From the NCBI GenBank assembly GCA_947632295.1, contig CANROQ010000044.1, forward strand, positions 1 through 8,039: a DNA stretch of 8,039 nt, in the 5' to 3' direction. Of this stretch, positions 1 to 6,125 are shown one piece after another. Origin of the DNA: an uncultured Bacilli bacterium. Lineage in GTDB: Bacteria; Bacillota_I; Bacilli_A; RF39; UBA660. The notes beneath the pieces were generated by a model that was not told the origin of the DNA, searched no databases, and was given only the letters and a program-made list of their open reading frames with translations. Position numbers and translations under genes: made by a program. Position 1 is the stretch's first letter. Each line of letters begins with the position of its first letter.

Positions 1-249
1 TAATATTGAATCAAAATTAATATCAATTTGTCCTTTATAAGCAAAATCATTATTTAAAAATTCATAATTATCATTTTCAAAACCATTAAAATAACTATAA
101 TCATTTGTTAAACTATTAATAGCCTCAATAAATATTTTTTTAGGAGTATTTACTATATTTTGATATATATTATAACCAACTATTGAAAACAAAAGCACAA
201 AACTTAAAGCAATGATGCTTTTTGTCATCACACTAGTCTTTTTTTTCAT
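1..249 (-). CDS. Membrane-anchored or secreted protein of unknown function (N-terminal 83 residues, cut by window edge)
   Basis: The frame is open from an ATG at 249 to base 1 with no stop, so only the first 83 residues are visible. The N-terminus is basic (MKKKTSVMTK) and is followed by one hydrophobic segment at about residues 12-28 (IIALSFVLLFSIVGYNI). There is no lipobox cysteine and no clear AxA cleavage site, so an N-terminal membrane anchor is at least as likely as a cleaved signal peptide. The rest is polar, acidic and rich in Asn and aromatics (residues 36-83), starting PKKIFIEAINSL, and would lie outside the cell. The start is supported by a Shine-Dalgarno-like AGAGGT at 255-260, five bases upstream. 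The gene begins 11 bases after the spo0A stop, so it is probably co-transcribed with spo0A. I recognise no family. Confidence 0.75.
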   Translation of the reverse strand, partial: MKKKTSVMTKSIIALSFVLLFSIVGYNIYQNIVNTPKKIFIEAINSLTNDYSYFNGFENDNYEFLNNDFAYKGQIDINFDSIL

Positions 250-260
250 TATATACCTCT

Positions 261-1031
261 TTAACACTTAGCCTTATGAAATTCTAATCTTAATTTATCA
301 GCAATCGTTACAATAAATTCAGAATTAGTTGGTTTCGCTTTATCAATATCTACACTATGTCCAAATATGTCTTCCATTAAACTCCAATTACCACGATTCC
401 AACTAACTTCAATCGCATGACGAATTGCACGTTCTACACGAGAGACCGTTGTATCAAATTTTGATGCTAATTCAGGATATAACTCTTTTGTTATTCCACC
501 TATTGTTTCTGGATGATCAAAAATTATTCCTACTGCTTCTCTTATATATTGATAACCTTTTATATGAGATGGTATTCCAAGTTCATGTAAAATTTTTGTA
601 ATTGATATTTGCAAATTATTATGATAAAAATCAATGCTTTTAGAATCTTGTGCTTTACGTTTTGCAGCATCTAAAATTCTCTTTTCCAAATCCGATAATT
701 CAAAAGGTTTTAATATAAAATAATTAACACCAATCTCCGAAACTTCACGAATAATATCAGGCGCATTATAACTTGTAGCCACAATTACTTTCTTGTCAAT
801 ACCAAGTTCTTGCATTTGATCTAAAACATACATACCATCTTTTTTTGGCATAATTAAGTCTAAGACAATAACATCAAATTTATCTAAATTATTTTGAATA
901 GTTTTAATACCTTCTTCACCATCATAAGCTGATAGTACAATATCTATTAGCGAATGACTGCTAAAATATTCTTTAACCATATTAATCAAATTGACATTAT
1001 CATCAATCATTAAAACTCTAACTTTTTCCAT
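261..1031 (-). CDS. spo0A: Spo0A, sporulation master response regulator
   Basis: Phosphorylation-activated transcription factor that starts sporulation and other stationary-phase programmes and binds DNA at TGTCGAA boxes. It has 256 residues, close to the usual 260-270. The receiver domain (about 1-120) has the acidic pair D10/D11, phosphoacceptor D58 in VLDLIMP, T86 and K108 in LKPF. A linker leads to the Spo0A effector domain (about 140-256), whose recognition region TTVSRVERAIRHAIEVSWNRG at about 194-214 and KAKPTNSEFI at 231-240 are nearly identical, as I remember it, to Bacillus subtilis Spo0A. I chose the ATG at 1031 because AAGGGG lies nine bases upstream (1041-1046) and MEKVRVLMIDDN is the normal receiver start. 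An in-frame ATG at 1082 would put the -10 box inside the gene. It appears complete and functional. SpoIVB, the usual upstream neighbour, is absent here; a surface-protein gene and a terminator precede it. Confidence 0.97.
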   Translation of the reverse strand: MEKVRVLMIDDNVNLINMVKEYFSSHSLIDIVLSAYDGEEGIKTIQNNLDKFDVIVLDLIMPKKDGMYVLDQMQELGIDKKVIVATSYNAPDIIREVSEIGVNYFILKPFELSDLEKRILDAAKRKAQDSKSIDFYHNNLQISITKILHELGIPSHIKGYQYIREAVGIIFDHPETIGGITKELYPELASKFDTTVSRVERAIRHAIEVSWNRGNWSLMEDIFGHSVDIDKAKPTNSEFIVTIADKLRLEFHKAKC

Positions 1032-1065
1032 ATTTTTATTCCCCTTATCTATTTTTGACTTTTCT

Positions 1066-1071
1066 ATTATA
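1066..1071 (-). promoter_or_regulatory. Probable -10 box of the spo0A promoter
   Basis: A perfect TATAAT on the minus strand would place the transcript start near 1059, about 28 bases before the spo0A ATG. No good TTGACA-like -35 is found at 16-18 bp spacing (best 3 of 6 matches), which fits a promoter that needs an activator. A direct repeat TAGAATT (1089-1095 and 1105-1111) lies where a -35 or alternative sigma element would be; I could not make it fit the sigma-H consensus convincingly. Confidence 0.55.
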
Positions 1072-1115
1072 CTATAGAACACATACTTAATTCTAGAGTA
1101 AAAAAATTCTAATTT

Positions 1116-1132
1116 TGTCGAACTATGTCGAA
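1116..1132 (+). promoter_or_regulatory. Tandem Spo0A boxes (TGTCGAA x2) upstream of spo0A
   Basis: Two perfect copies of TGTCGAA on the plus strand occupy 1116-1122 and 1126-1132, with starts exactly 10 bp apart, one helical turn. This is the known 0A-box consensus, and head-to-tail 10-bp spacing is the arrangement bound by a Spo0A dimer in published structural work. The pair lies about 57-73 bp upstream of the predicted spo0A start, between the preceding terminator and the promoter, so Spo0A probably regulates its own gene, most likely as an activator. Confidence 0.85.
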
Positions 1133-1181
1133 AAAGAAAAAAAGAAGTAGTATTCTTTTCTATAATAACTTACTACTTCTT
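1133..1181 (-). terminator. Rho-independent terminator after the surface-protein gene
   Basis: A perfect 11-bp inverted repeat, AAGAAGTAGTA (1142-1152) with TACTACTTCTT (1171-1181), has an 18-base loop. On the minus strand it is followed by a T-rich run (T7, C, T5) reaching about 1131. It begins six bases after the stop codon at 1187 and insulates spo0A from the gene before it. T-rich sequence on the other side means it could also work weakly in the plus direction. Confidence 0.85.
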
Positions 1182-1186
1182 AATTT

Positions 1187-2383
1187 TTATTTATAAATAA
1201 TTATTTCTCCTTCAAAATAACCAATATTTTTATCGCACCATTCTTTGTCAGGCTCATTACCAGCACCAAATGTAGCAGTTAAATCAACTAATACTAAAGC
1301 GTCGGTATATATAACATAATTTTGTGGATTTTGAATAGTAGCAAAATTTCTAATTTTCCATGTATTATTTAAAAAAGTATTTGAATTTAATGTAAATACA
1401 TTAGAAAGTTTAGTCCAAACATTAGCACTATTTTTCTTTTCACCAATTACTACACCACCACCAGCTTGAGTATTATAATATAAATCAAAAGAATTACTAG
1501 TTGAGGTAAAATTTGAACTTGTTTTATACATTAAAGAACCATAAAATTTATGCCCATACAATGATGAATCTAACATTATATCTTGTTCACTTAATAAAGT
1601 AACACTTCCAGTTTGATTAGGATAGTTAAATTTTAAAGAATTATTACCAATATAACTATCATCAGTAACAACTGAAATAGTAGCTGTACTATTATTTGGA
1701 TTTTTAGAATTTGCCCAATTATTATCAGTTGTTTCATAACTACCATTATTAATTAAATTAGTCATAGTATATCCGGTTAATCCTATAGTTGGTATATAGG
1801 AAATTTTTGCATAACCATTTCCTTTATTCCCAACCATAATATTATTACCATTATAAGTCGGCATTTCAGCATCATTAGGTATAATAAAAGAATTAACAAA
1901 TTTATGATTATCATTACTACTATTAATATAATTATTTTTCTCATCACTCGCTAATTTCATTATTATAGAACTATCAACATTTGTATCGTATCTAATACTA
2001 CTATCAAAAACAGTTGAATTCCCTATATAAACATATAATTTATCCTCTTGATTCAAATTGATAATTCCTGTTGCATAAGCACCATTTTTATTACCATTTT
2101 GTGCACCCCAAAGTTCTACACGATAATAACCACTAAATGGAGCTGTAAATGTTTGATATATATCTTTATACTCATCTTTATATTTATATTCATATATATA
2201 ATCTGTTTCATTTAAAACATTTTTAGCAATATCACGGCTTCTATTTAATAAAATTTTTCTTCTTCCTAATATCGCTATAGTCATCGTCATCAACACGATA
2301 AATAATAATATCATCGCGTATATTACACTAGTTATCGCAAATCCTTTATTATTTAATTTAAAAGAACCCTTTTTTTCTTTCAT
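1187..2383 (-). CDS. Pilin-like surface protein with glycine-rich-type and probable carbohydrate-binding-like domains
   Basis: It has 398 residues. The N-terminus KLNNKGFAITSVIYAMILL resembles a class III (prepilin) signal: a basic leader, G14/F15 as possible cleavage site, then a hydrophobic helix at about 18-40. The Glu at +5 of classical pilins is Ser here, so processing is uncertain and a simple membrane anchor is possible. Residues about 78-197 (FTAPFSGYYRVELWGAQ, GAYATG, KLYVYIG, ending GNKGNGYAKISYI) match the glycine-rich protein domain (PF12810 type, from memory), though few glycines remain. Residues about 208-365 look like a beta jelly-roll (NLINNGSYE, SLKFNY, WTKLSNVFTL). The end, DLTATFGAGNEPDKEWCD, resembles a motif of phage-tail and surface proteins. 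The ATG at 2383 is chosen over one 72 bases upstream because AAGGGG lies ten bases before it and the upstream ATG falls before the likely transcript start. It has its own promoter and terminator, so it is monocistronic. The role is probably display or adhesion at the cell surface; the ligand is unknown. Confidence 0.8.
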   Translation of the reverse strand: MKEKKGSFKLNNKGFAITSVIYAMILLFIVLMTMTIAILGRRKILLNRSRDIAKNVLNETDYIYEYKYKDEYKDIYQTFTAPFSGYYRVELWGAQNGNKNGAYATGIINLNQEDKLYVYIGNSTVFDSSIRYDTNVDSSIIMKLASDEKNNYINSSNDNHKFVNSFIIPNDAEMPTYNGNNIMVGNKGNGYAKISYIPTIGLTGYTMTNLINNGSYETTDNNWANSKNPNNSTATISVVTDDSYIGNNSLKFNYPNQTGSVTLLSEQDIMLDSSLYGHKFYGSLMYKTSSNFTSTSNSFDLYYNTQAGGGVVIGEKKNSANVWTKLSNVFTLNSNTFLNNTWKIRNFATIQNPQNYVIYTDALVLVDLTATFGAGNEPDKEWCDKNIGYFEGEIIIYK

Positions 2384-2399
2384 TTTAATATCGCCCCTT

Positions 2400-2431
2400 A
2401 AAAAAATGATTATATAGCCTATAATCATTTT
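2400..2431 (-). terminator. AT-rich hairpin after nrnA: weak terminator or operator
   Basis: A perfect 12-bp inverted repeat, AAAATGATTATA (2403-2414) with TATAATCATTTT (2420-2431), has a 5-base spacer. On the minus strand it ends in a run of seven T. It lies 31 bases after the nrnA stop, so it may end the dusB-nrnA transcript, but the stem has a single G-C pair. One arm covers most of the -10 box of the next promoter and the spacer lies near the predicted transcript start, so a repressor operator is an equally good reading. Confidence 0.5.
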
Positions 2432-2455
2432 AACATTTAAACTAAAGTTTGACAA
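2427..2455 (-). promoter_or_regulatory. Sigma-A-type promoter of the surface-protein gene
   Basis: On the minus strand TTGTCA (2450-2455) and TAAAAT (2427-2432) are separated by exactly 17 bp, with a TGn extended -10 just upstream of TAAAAT. The predicted start is near 2420, giving a leader of about 37 bases that carries the AAGGGG ribosome site. The -35 region also holds TGTCAAA (2448-2454), one base from a Spo0A box. Confidence 0.75.
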
Positions 2456-2462
2456 TAATAAA

Positions 2463-3425
2463 TTAATTACTATTATCGTTATAATTTTTACAAATTAAAT
2501 CTAAATCTTGAATTAATTTATCGACCATTTCAAAATTTTCTAATTTTACACCACTAGCCATCGCATGACCACCACCACCATAGTTAGCGGCGATTTCATT
2601 GACAATTGGTCCACGAGATCTTAATGTACCACGAATATTATTATTGATTTTATCGACAGAAAATAATCCCCATGCAACAATTTCTTCAATATAATTAAGT
2701 TCATTAACCATATTACCTGCTGTTGCTGGATCAACATTATATTCATTCAAAATCTCGTCAGTTATTTTTAAATAACCAAAGCCATGTTCTGTAACTTGAA
2801 TATTAGAATATATATAACTTAAAAATTTAATTTCTTTTAATGGCCTTATATACATATTAGTATATAACTTTGTAAAATCAATTTTTGTATCTTTAATTAA
2901 TTTAGAAACTAAATCAAATGTTCTTGGAGTTGTATATGGAAATAAAAATCTACCTGTATCGGCTACTAAACCTATATATAATTTTTGAGCAGCCTCTTTT
3001 GTCATTTTAAATTTAGTATGATAAACAATTTCTAATATCATTTGTGAAGCACTACTTGCCTTTTCATCGATAAATTCAATGGTACAAAATTTTTCAATAA
3101 AAGGATGATGATCAATTTTTATGCTTTCTTTAAAATTTAAAAAATCACAAGCATCGACACGTTTCTTATCAGGTGTATCAGTAACAATCAATAAAGCATC
3201 CTTAATTTCGGATTCATCGATTTTATCTAAATTGCCTAAATATCTAAATTTTGAAGTTGGACAACCAATTGCATAAACTTTTTTTTGTGGAAAAGTTTTT
3301 AAAATAATGTCTTTTAAAGCTAATTGACTAGCTAAAGCATCAGGGTCTGGCCCCACATGTCTAGCAATAACAATTGTATCGTATTGTTTTATTTTTTTGT
3401 AGATTTTTTTATATATACTATACAT
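2463..3425 (-). CDS. nrnA: DHH/DHHA1 phosphoesterase NrnA (nanoRNase and pAp phosphatase)
   Basis: Cytoplasmic Mn-dependent enzyme of the NrnA/YtqI family, which degrades 2-5-mer RNA and dephosphorylates pAp to AMP. It has 320 residues, compared with about 313 in B. subtilis. Metal-site motifs are in order: HVGPDPDA at 23-30 (H23, D27, D29), D83 in VTDTPD, the DHH motif 105-107 in IKIDHHP, and D156 in VADTGRFLFPYTTP. The C-terminal DHHA1 substrate domain has RSRGP (269-273) and GGGGHAMASG (283-292). HVxPDPDA and DTGRFLFP are the NrnA type rather than the RecJ or GdpP types. The start is the first ATG; its N-terminus lines up with that of B. subtilis NrnA as I remember it. AGGAAG, overlapping the ackA stop, lies nine bases upstream, and GGGAG sits almost against the ATG. 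It is the last gene of the operon, 13 bases after ackA. Confidence 0.93.
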   Translation of the reverse strand: MYSIYKKIYKKIKQYDTIVIARHVGPDPDALASQLALKDIILKTFPQKKVYAIGCPTSKFRYLGNLDKIDESEIKDALLIVTDTPDKKRVDACDFLNFKESIKIDHHPFIEKFCTIEFIDEKASSASQMILEIVYHTKFKMTKEAAQKLYIGLVADTGRFLFPYTTPRTFDLVSKLIKDTKIDFTKLYTNMYIRPLKEIKFLSYIYSNIQVTEHGFGYLKITDEILNEYNVDPATAGNMVNELNYIEEIVAWGLFSVDKINNNIRGTLRSRGPIVNEIAANYGGGGHAMASGVKLENFEMVDKLIQDLDLICKNYNDNSN

Positions 3426-3438
3426 ACTCCCACGCTTC

Positions 3439-4617
3439 CTATTTTACTAAATCATATGTATCACGTGCTATCATAAGTTCTTCATCAGTTGGTACAACAT
3501 AACAAGGAATACTTGAATCTTCAGTTGTAATTAAAGTTTGCATACCTCTAATTTCATTATTTTCTTCATCTAATTTAATACCAAGAATTTTTAATTTATT
3601 TAATACATCACGACGAACACGAGGAGCGTTTTCGCCTAATCCCGCTGTAAAGACAATTGCATCACAACCATCTAATTCAACATAATATTTAGCAATGTAA
3701 TCAACAATTCGATGAACTAATATTTGTTCAGTTAAAAGGCATCTTTCATTACCATTTACAATACCAGCATCGATATCACGATAGTCGGTACTAACACCAC
3801 TAATACCGATAAAGCCACTTTGTTTGTTCATAATATTATCGACTTCTTTAATACTCATACCAGTTTTTTCCATAATATAAGGAATTATAGTCGCGTCGAT
3901 ATCACCACAACGAGTTCCCATAATTAATCCGGCATTAGGTGTAAGACCCATTGAGGTATTAACACAAATACCATTTTTAATCGCACTTATACTAGAGCCA
4001 TTTCCAATATGACAAGTAATTAATTTAAGATCGTCTTTTTTCATTATTTCACACATTTTTAACGCTAAATATTTATGACTAGTACCGTGAGCACCATAAC
4101 GTCTAACACCATATTTTGTATACCATTCATAAGGTAAACCATATAGATAATTTACCTCGCTCATCGTTTGATGAAAAGCCGTATCGAAAACTACCGTTTG
4201 TATAGCATTAGGAATAACCTCCCGTGCTGCCTTAATACCCGTAATAGCGGCTGGATTATGTAATGGAGCAAGTGGAGATAATTCATCAATTTTAGAAATT
4301 ACCTCATCATCGACAACTACTGTTTTATCAAAATAAGAACCCCCTTGAACAACTCTATTGCCAATACCTTTAATTTCATCTAAAGATTTTACAATATTAT
4401 TTTCCAATAATTCTTTAACAACAAGTTCAAAAGCTTGTCTATGATCTTTAATTTCCATCTCTTTTTTTATTTTTTCACCATTTATTTTAATAGTATAAAA
4501 ACTACCAGCAATTCCAATTCTTTCAATTACACCTGAAATTAAAACTATTTCTTCAGGCATTTCATAGGCCTGAAATTTTAAAGAAGAACTACCAGCATTA
4601 ACAGCTAATATTTTCAT
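3439..4617 (-). CDS. ackA: Acetate kinase
   Basis: Interconverts acetyl phosphate plus ADP with acetate plus ATP, in the cytoplasm; in fermenters it is the ATP-forming step of acetate production. It has 392 residues, normal for the family. Seen motifs: N-terminal NAGSSSLKF with N7, S10, S12 and K14; R88; H120 in APLHNP; D145 in VFDTAFHQTM; GAHGTSHKY at 175-183; HIGNGSS at 203-209; MGTRCGDIDA with R236; FTAGLGENAPRVR at 323-335; and PTDEELMIARDTYD with E379. These cover the known active-site residues. A small oddity is GNRVVQGG at 86-93 where most members have GHRVVHGG. The start is supported by AAAGAG seven bases upstream and the canonical MKILAVNAGSSS. It lies 29 bases after lysS with no promoter between. 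Its usual partner pta is not in this window. Confidence 0.97.
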   Translation of the reverse strand: MKILAVNAGSSSLKFQAYEMPEEIVLISGVIERIGIAGSFYTIKINGEKIKKEMEIKDHRQAFELVVKELLENNIVKSLDEIKGIGNRVVQGGSYFDKTVVVDDEVISKIDELSPLAPLHNPAAITGIKAAREVIPNAIQTVVFDTAFHQTMSEVNYLYGLPYEWYTKYGVRRYGAHGTSHKYLALKMCEIMKKDDLKLITCHIGNGSSISAIKNGICVNTSMGLTPNAGLIMGTRCGDIDATIIPYIMEKTGMSIKEVDNIMNKQSGFIGISGVSTDYRDIDAGIVNGNERCLLTEQILVHRIVDYIAKYYVELDGCDAIVFTAGLGENAPRVRRDVLNKLKILGIKLDEENNEIRGMQTLITTEDSSIPCYVVPTDEELMIARDTYDLVK

Positions 4618-4646
4618 TTTTTCACTCTTTCTATTATTAAAATATT

Positions 4647-6125
4647 TTAATTATTTTTATCAATTGGCTTCATAAGTGGGAACATTATCGTATCTTTTAT
4701 ATTATCAGAATTAGTTAAAATTTGCACTAAACGATCAATTCCAATTCCCCAACCAGAAATAGGTGGCATACCATATTCCATAGCCTCAATATAATCATAA
4801 TCCATCATCATAGCCTCATCGTCACCATTGGCCTTCAATGTTGCCTGTTCAATTAAACGACGTTCTTGTTCCATTGGATCAACTAATTCAGAATAAGCAT
4901 TTATAATTTCTGCACCATTCATAATAAGTTGAAAACGATCGGTCAAATTTTGATTTTCGTCGTTAGCACGCGCAAGTGGTGATAAACTAATAGGATGTTG
5001 CGTTAAAAAGATAGGCCCAACTACATATGGACGTGCAACTTTTTTATATAATTGGTCAACCAAATTGCCATAACCTAAATCTTCTAATGGTGTTTCACTA
5101 TCTATTTCTAATTTTTCCAATTTAATTTTATCCAATAACTTTTCTTTAGTATCGAATTCATAAATATCAATATTAGAATATTTTAAAATTAAATCACGCA
5201 TCGAAATTTCTTCCCATTCACCACTAATATCGATAGTTTTTCCTTCGATTGTAAGTTCTAACTTGCCAAATAAATTCATAACAATAGTTTGAAGCATCTC
5301 ACGTAAAAATTTCATATTATCTTTATAATTTAGATAAGCACCATAACCTTCTAGCATCGTAAAATCTTGTAAATGTGTTGCATCTATTCCTTCATTTCGA
5401 AAACACCTTGCAAACTCAAAGACTTTAGTAAAACCACCGACAATGGCTCTTTTTAAATAAGTTTCAGGCGCAATACGTAAATACAAATCGATATCTAAAG
5501 CATTATGATGAGTTGTAAATGGTTTAGCTAAAGCCCCACTTGCTTTATTATTTAAAATAGGAGTTTCAATTTCAATATAACCATGGTTATTTAAAAAATT
5601 ACGAATTTCGCGAATTAAATTACTACGAAATAAAAATTTAGTACGTGATTCTTCGTTCATTATTAAATCGACATAACGATTACGATAAATTGTCTCAATA
5701 TCATTTAAACCATGAAATTTTTCAGGTAGTGGTTTTAAAGCTTTTCCTAAAAATGCAAAATGATCAGCACGCAATGTTTTTTCGCCAGTATGTGTTGTAA
5801 AAATTTCACCCTTAGCCCCTATAAAATCACCAACATCGATATTCGCTTTAAAAAATTCATAAGCCTCTTCACCAACTAAATCTATTTTAATAGATATTTG
5901 TAATTCACCTTCGATATCACGTAATTTCAAAAAACTTAATTTACCCATTTTACGCATAAAAACAATACGACCTGCTACACTAATATCTAAAGACTCATCA
6001 GGTAATGTACTTGCTTCTTTTAAACTATGAGTAACTTCATATTTTTCTGGATATGGATTACAAAATTTTCTAATTTCTTCAATCTTTGACCTTCTAACTA
6101 ATTCTTGTTCACTAAATTCTCTCAT
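4647..6125 (-). CDS. lysS: Lysyl-tRNA synthetase, class II
   Basis: Charges tRNA-Lys with lysine using ATP. It has 492 residues, the usual bacterial size. An N-terminal OB-fold anticodon-binding domain (about 48-128, ISVAGRIVFMRKMGKLSFLKLRD) precedes the class II catalytic domain. Motif 1 includes GYIEIETPIL (182-191). APETYLKR (219-226) carries the lysine-recognition Glu. Motif 2 is FARCFRNEGIDATHLQDFTMLEGY (238-261). NGAEIINAYSELVDP (403-417) and motif 3 GIGIDRLVQIL with R465 complete the site. The usual HNPEF of motif 2 reads HLQDF, so the Asn-Pro-Glu is Leu-Gln-Asp, a variant subgroup. R243, E245, H251, E259 and Y261 are kept, so I expect activity. The ATG overlaps the RDD stop (ATGA), and AGAGGTGG lies four bases upstream inside the RDD gene, indicating coupled translation. 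The next gene is ackA, and dusB is two genes upstream. Confidence 0.97.
   Translation of the reverse strand: MREFSEQELVRRSKIEEIRKFCNPYPEKYEVTHSLKEASTLPDESLDISVAGRIVFMRKMGKLSFLKLRDIEGELQISIKIDLVGEEAYEFFKANIDVGDFIGAKGEIFTTHTGEKTLRADHFAFLGKALKPLPEKFHGLNDIETIYRNRYVDLIMNEESRTKFLFRSNLIREIRNFLNNHGYIEIETPILNNKASGALAKPFTTHHNALDIDLYLRIAPETYLKRAIVGGFTKVFEFARCFRNEGIDATHLQDFTMLEGYGAYLNYKDNMKFLREMLQTIVMNLFGKLELTIEGKTIDISGEWEEISMRDLILKYSNIDIYEFDTKEKLLDKIKLEKLEIDSETPLEDLGYGNLVDQLYKKVARPYVVGPIFLTQHPISLSPLARANDENQNLTDRFQLIMNGAEIINAYSELVDPMEQERRLIEQATLKANGDDEAMMMDYDYIEAMEYGMPPISGWGIGIDRLVQILTNSDNIKDTIMFPLMKPIDKNN

Noticed and set aside
1032..1082. Longer spo0A start at the ATG at 1082
   Set aside because: It adds 17 residues absent from the family, lies upstream of the likely -10 box at 1066-1071, and lacks the AAGGGG site found before the ATG at 1031.
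2384..2455. Longer start of the surface-protein gene at 2455
   Set aside because: That ATG falls in the -35 box and upstream of the predicted transcript start. The ATG at 2383 has a good ribosome site and gives a normal short basic leader.
4636..4651. 16-bp perfect palindrome ATTAAAATATTTTAAT over the lysS stop
   Set aside because: It is pure A/T with no loop and no T run, in a 29-base gap between co-oriented genes. It is likely by chance in such AT-rich DNA and not a terminator.
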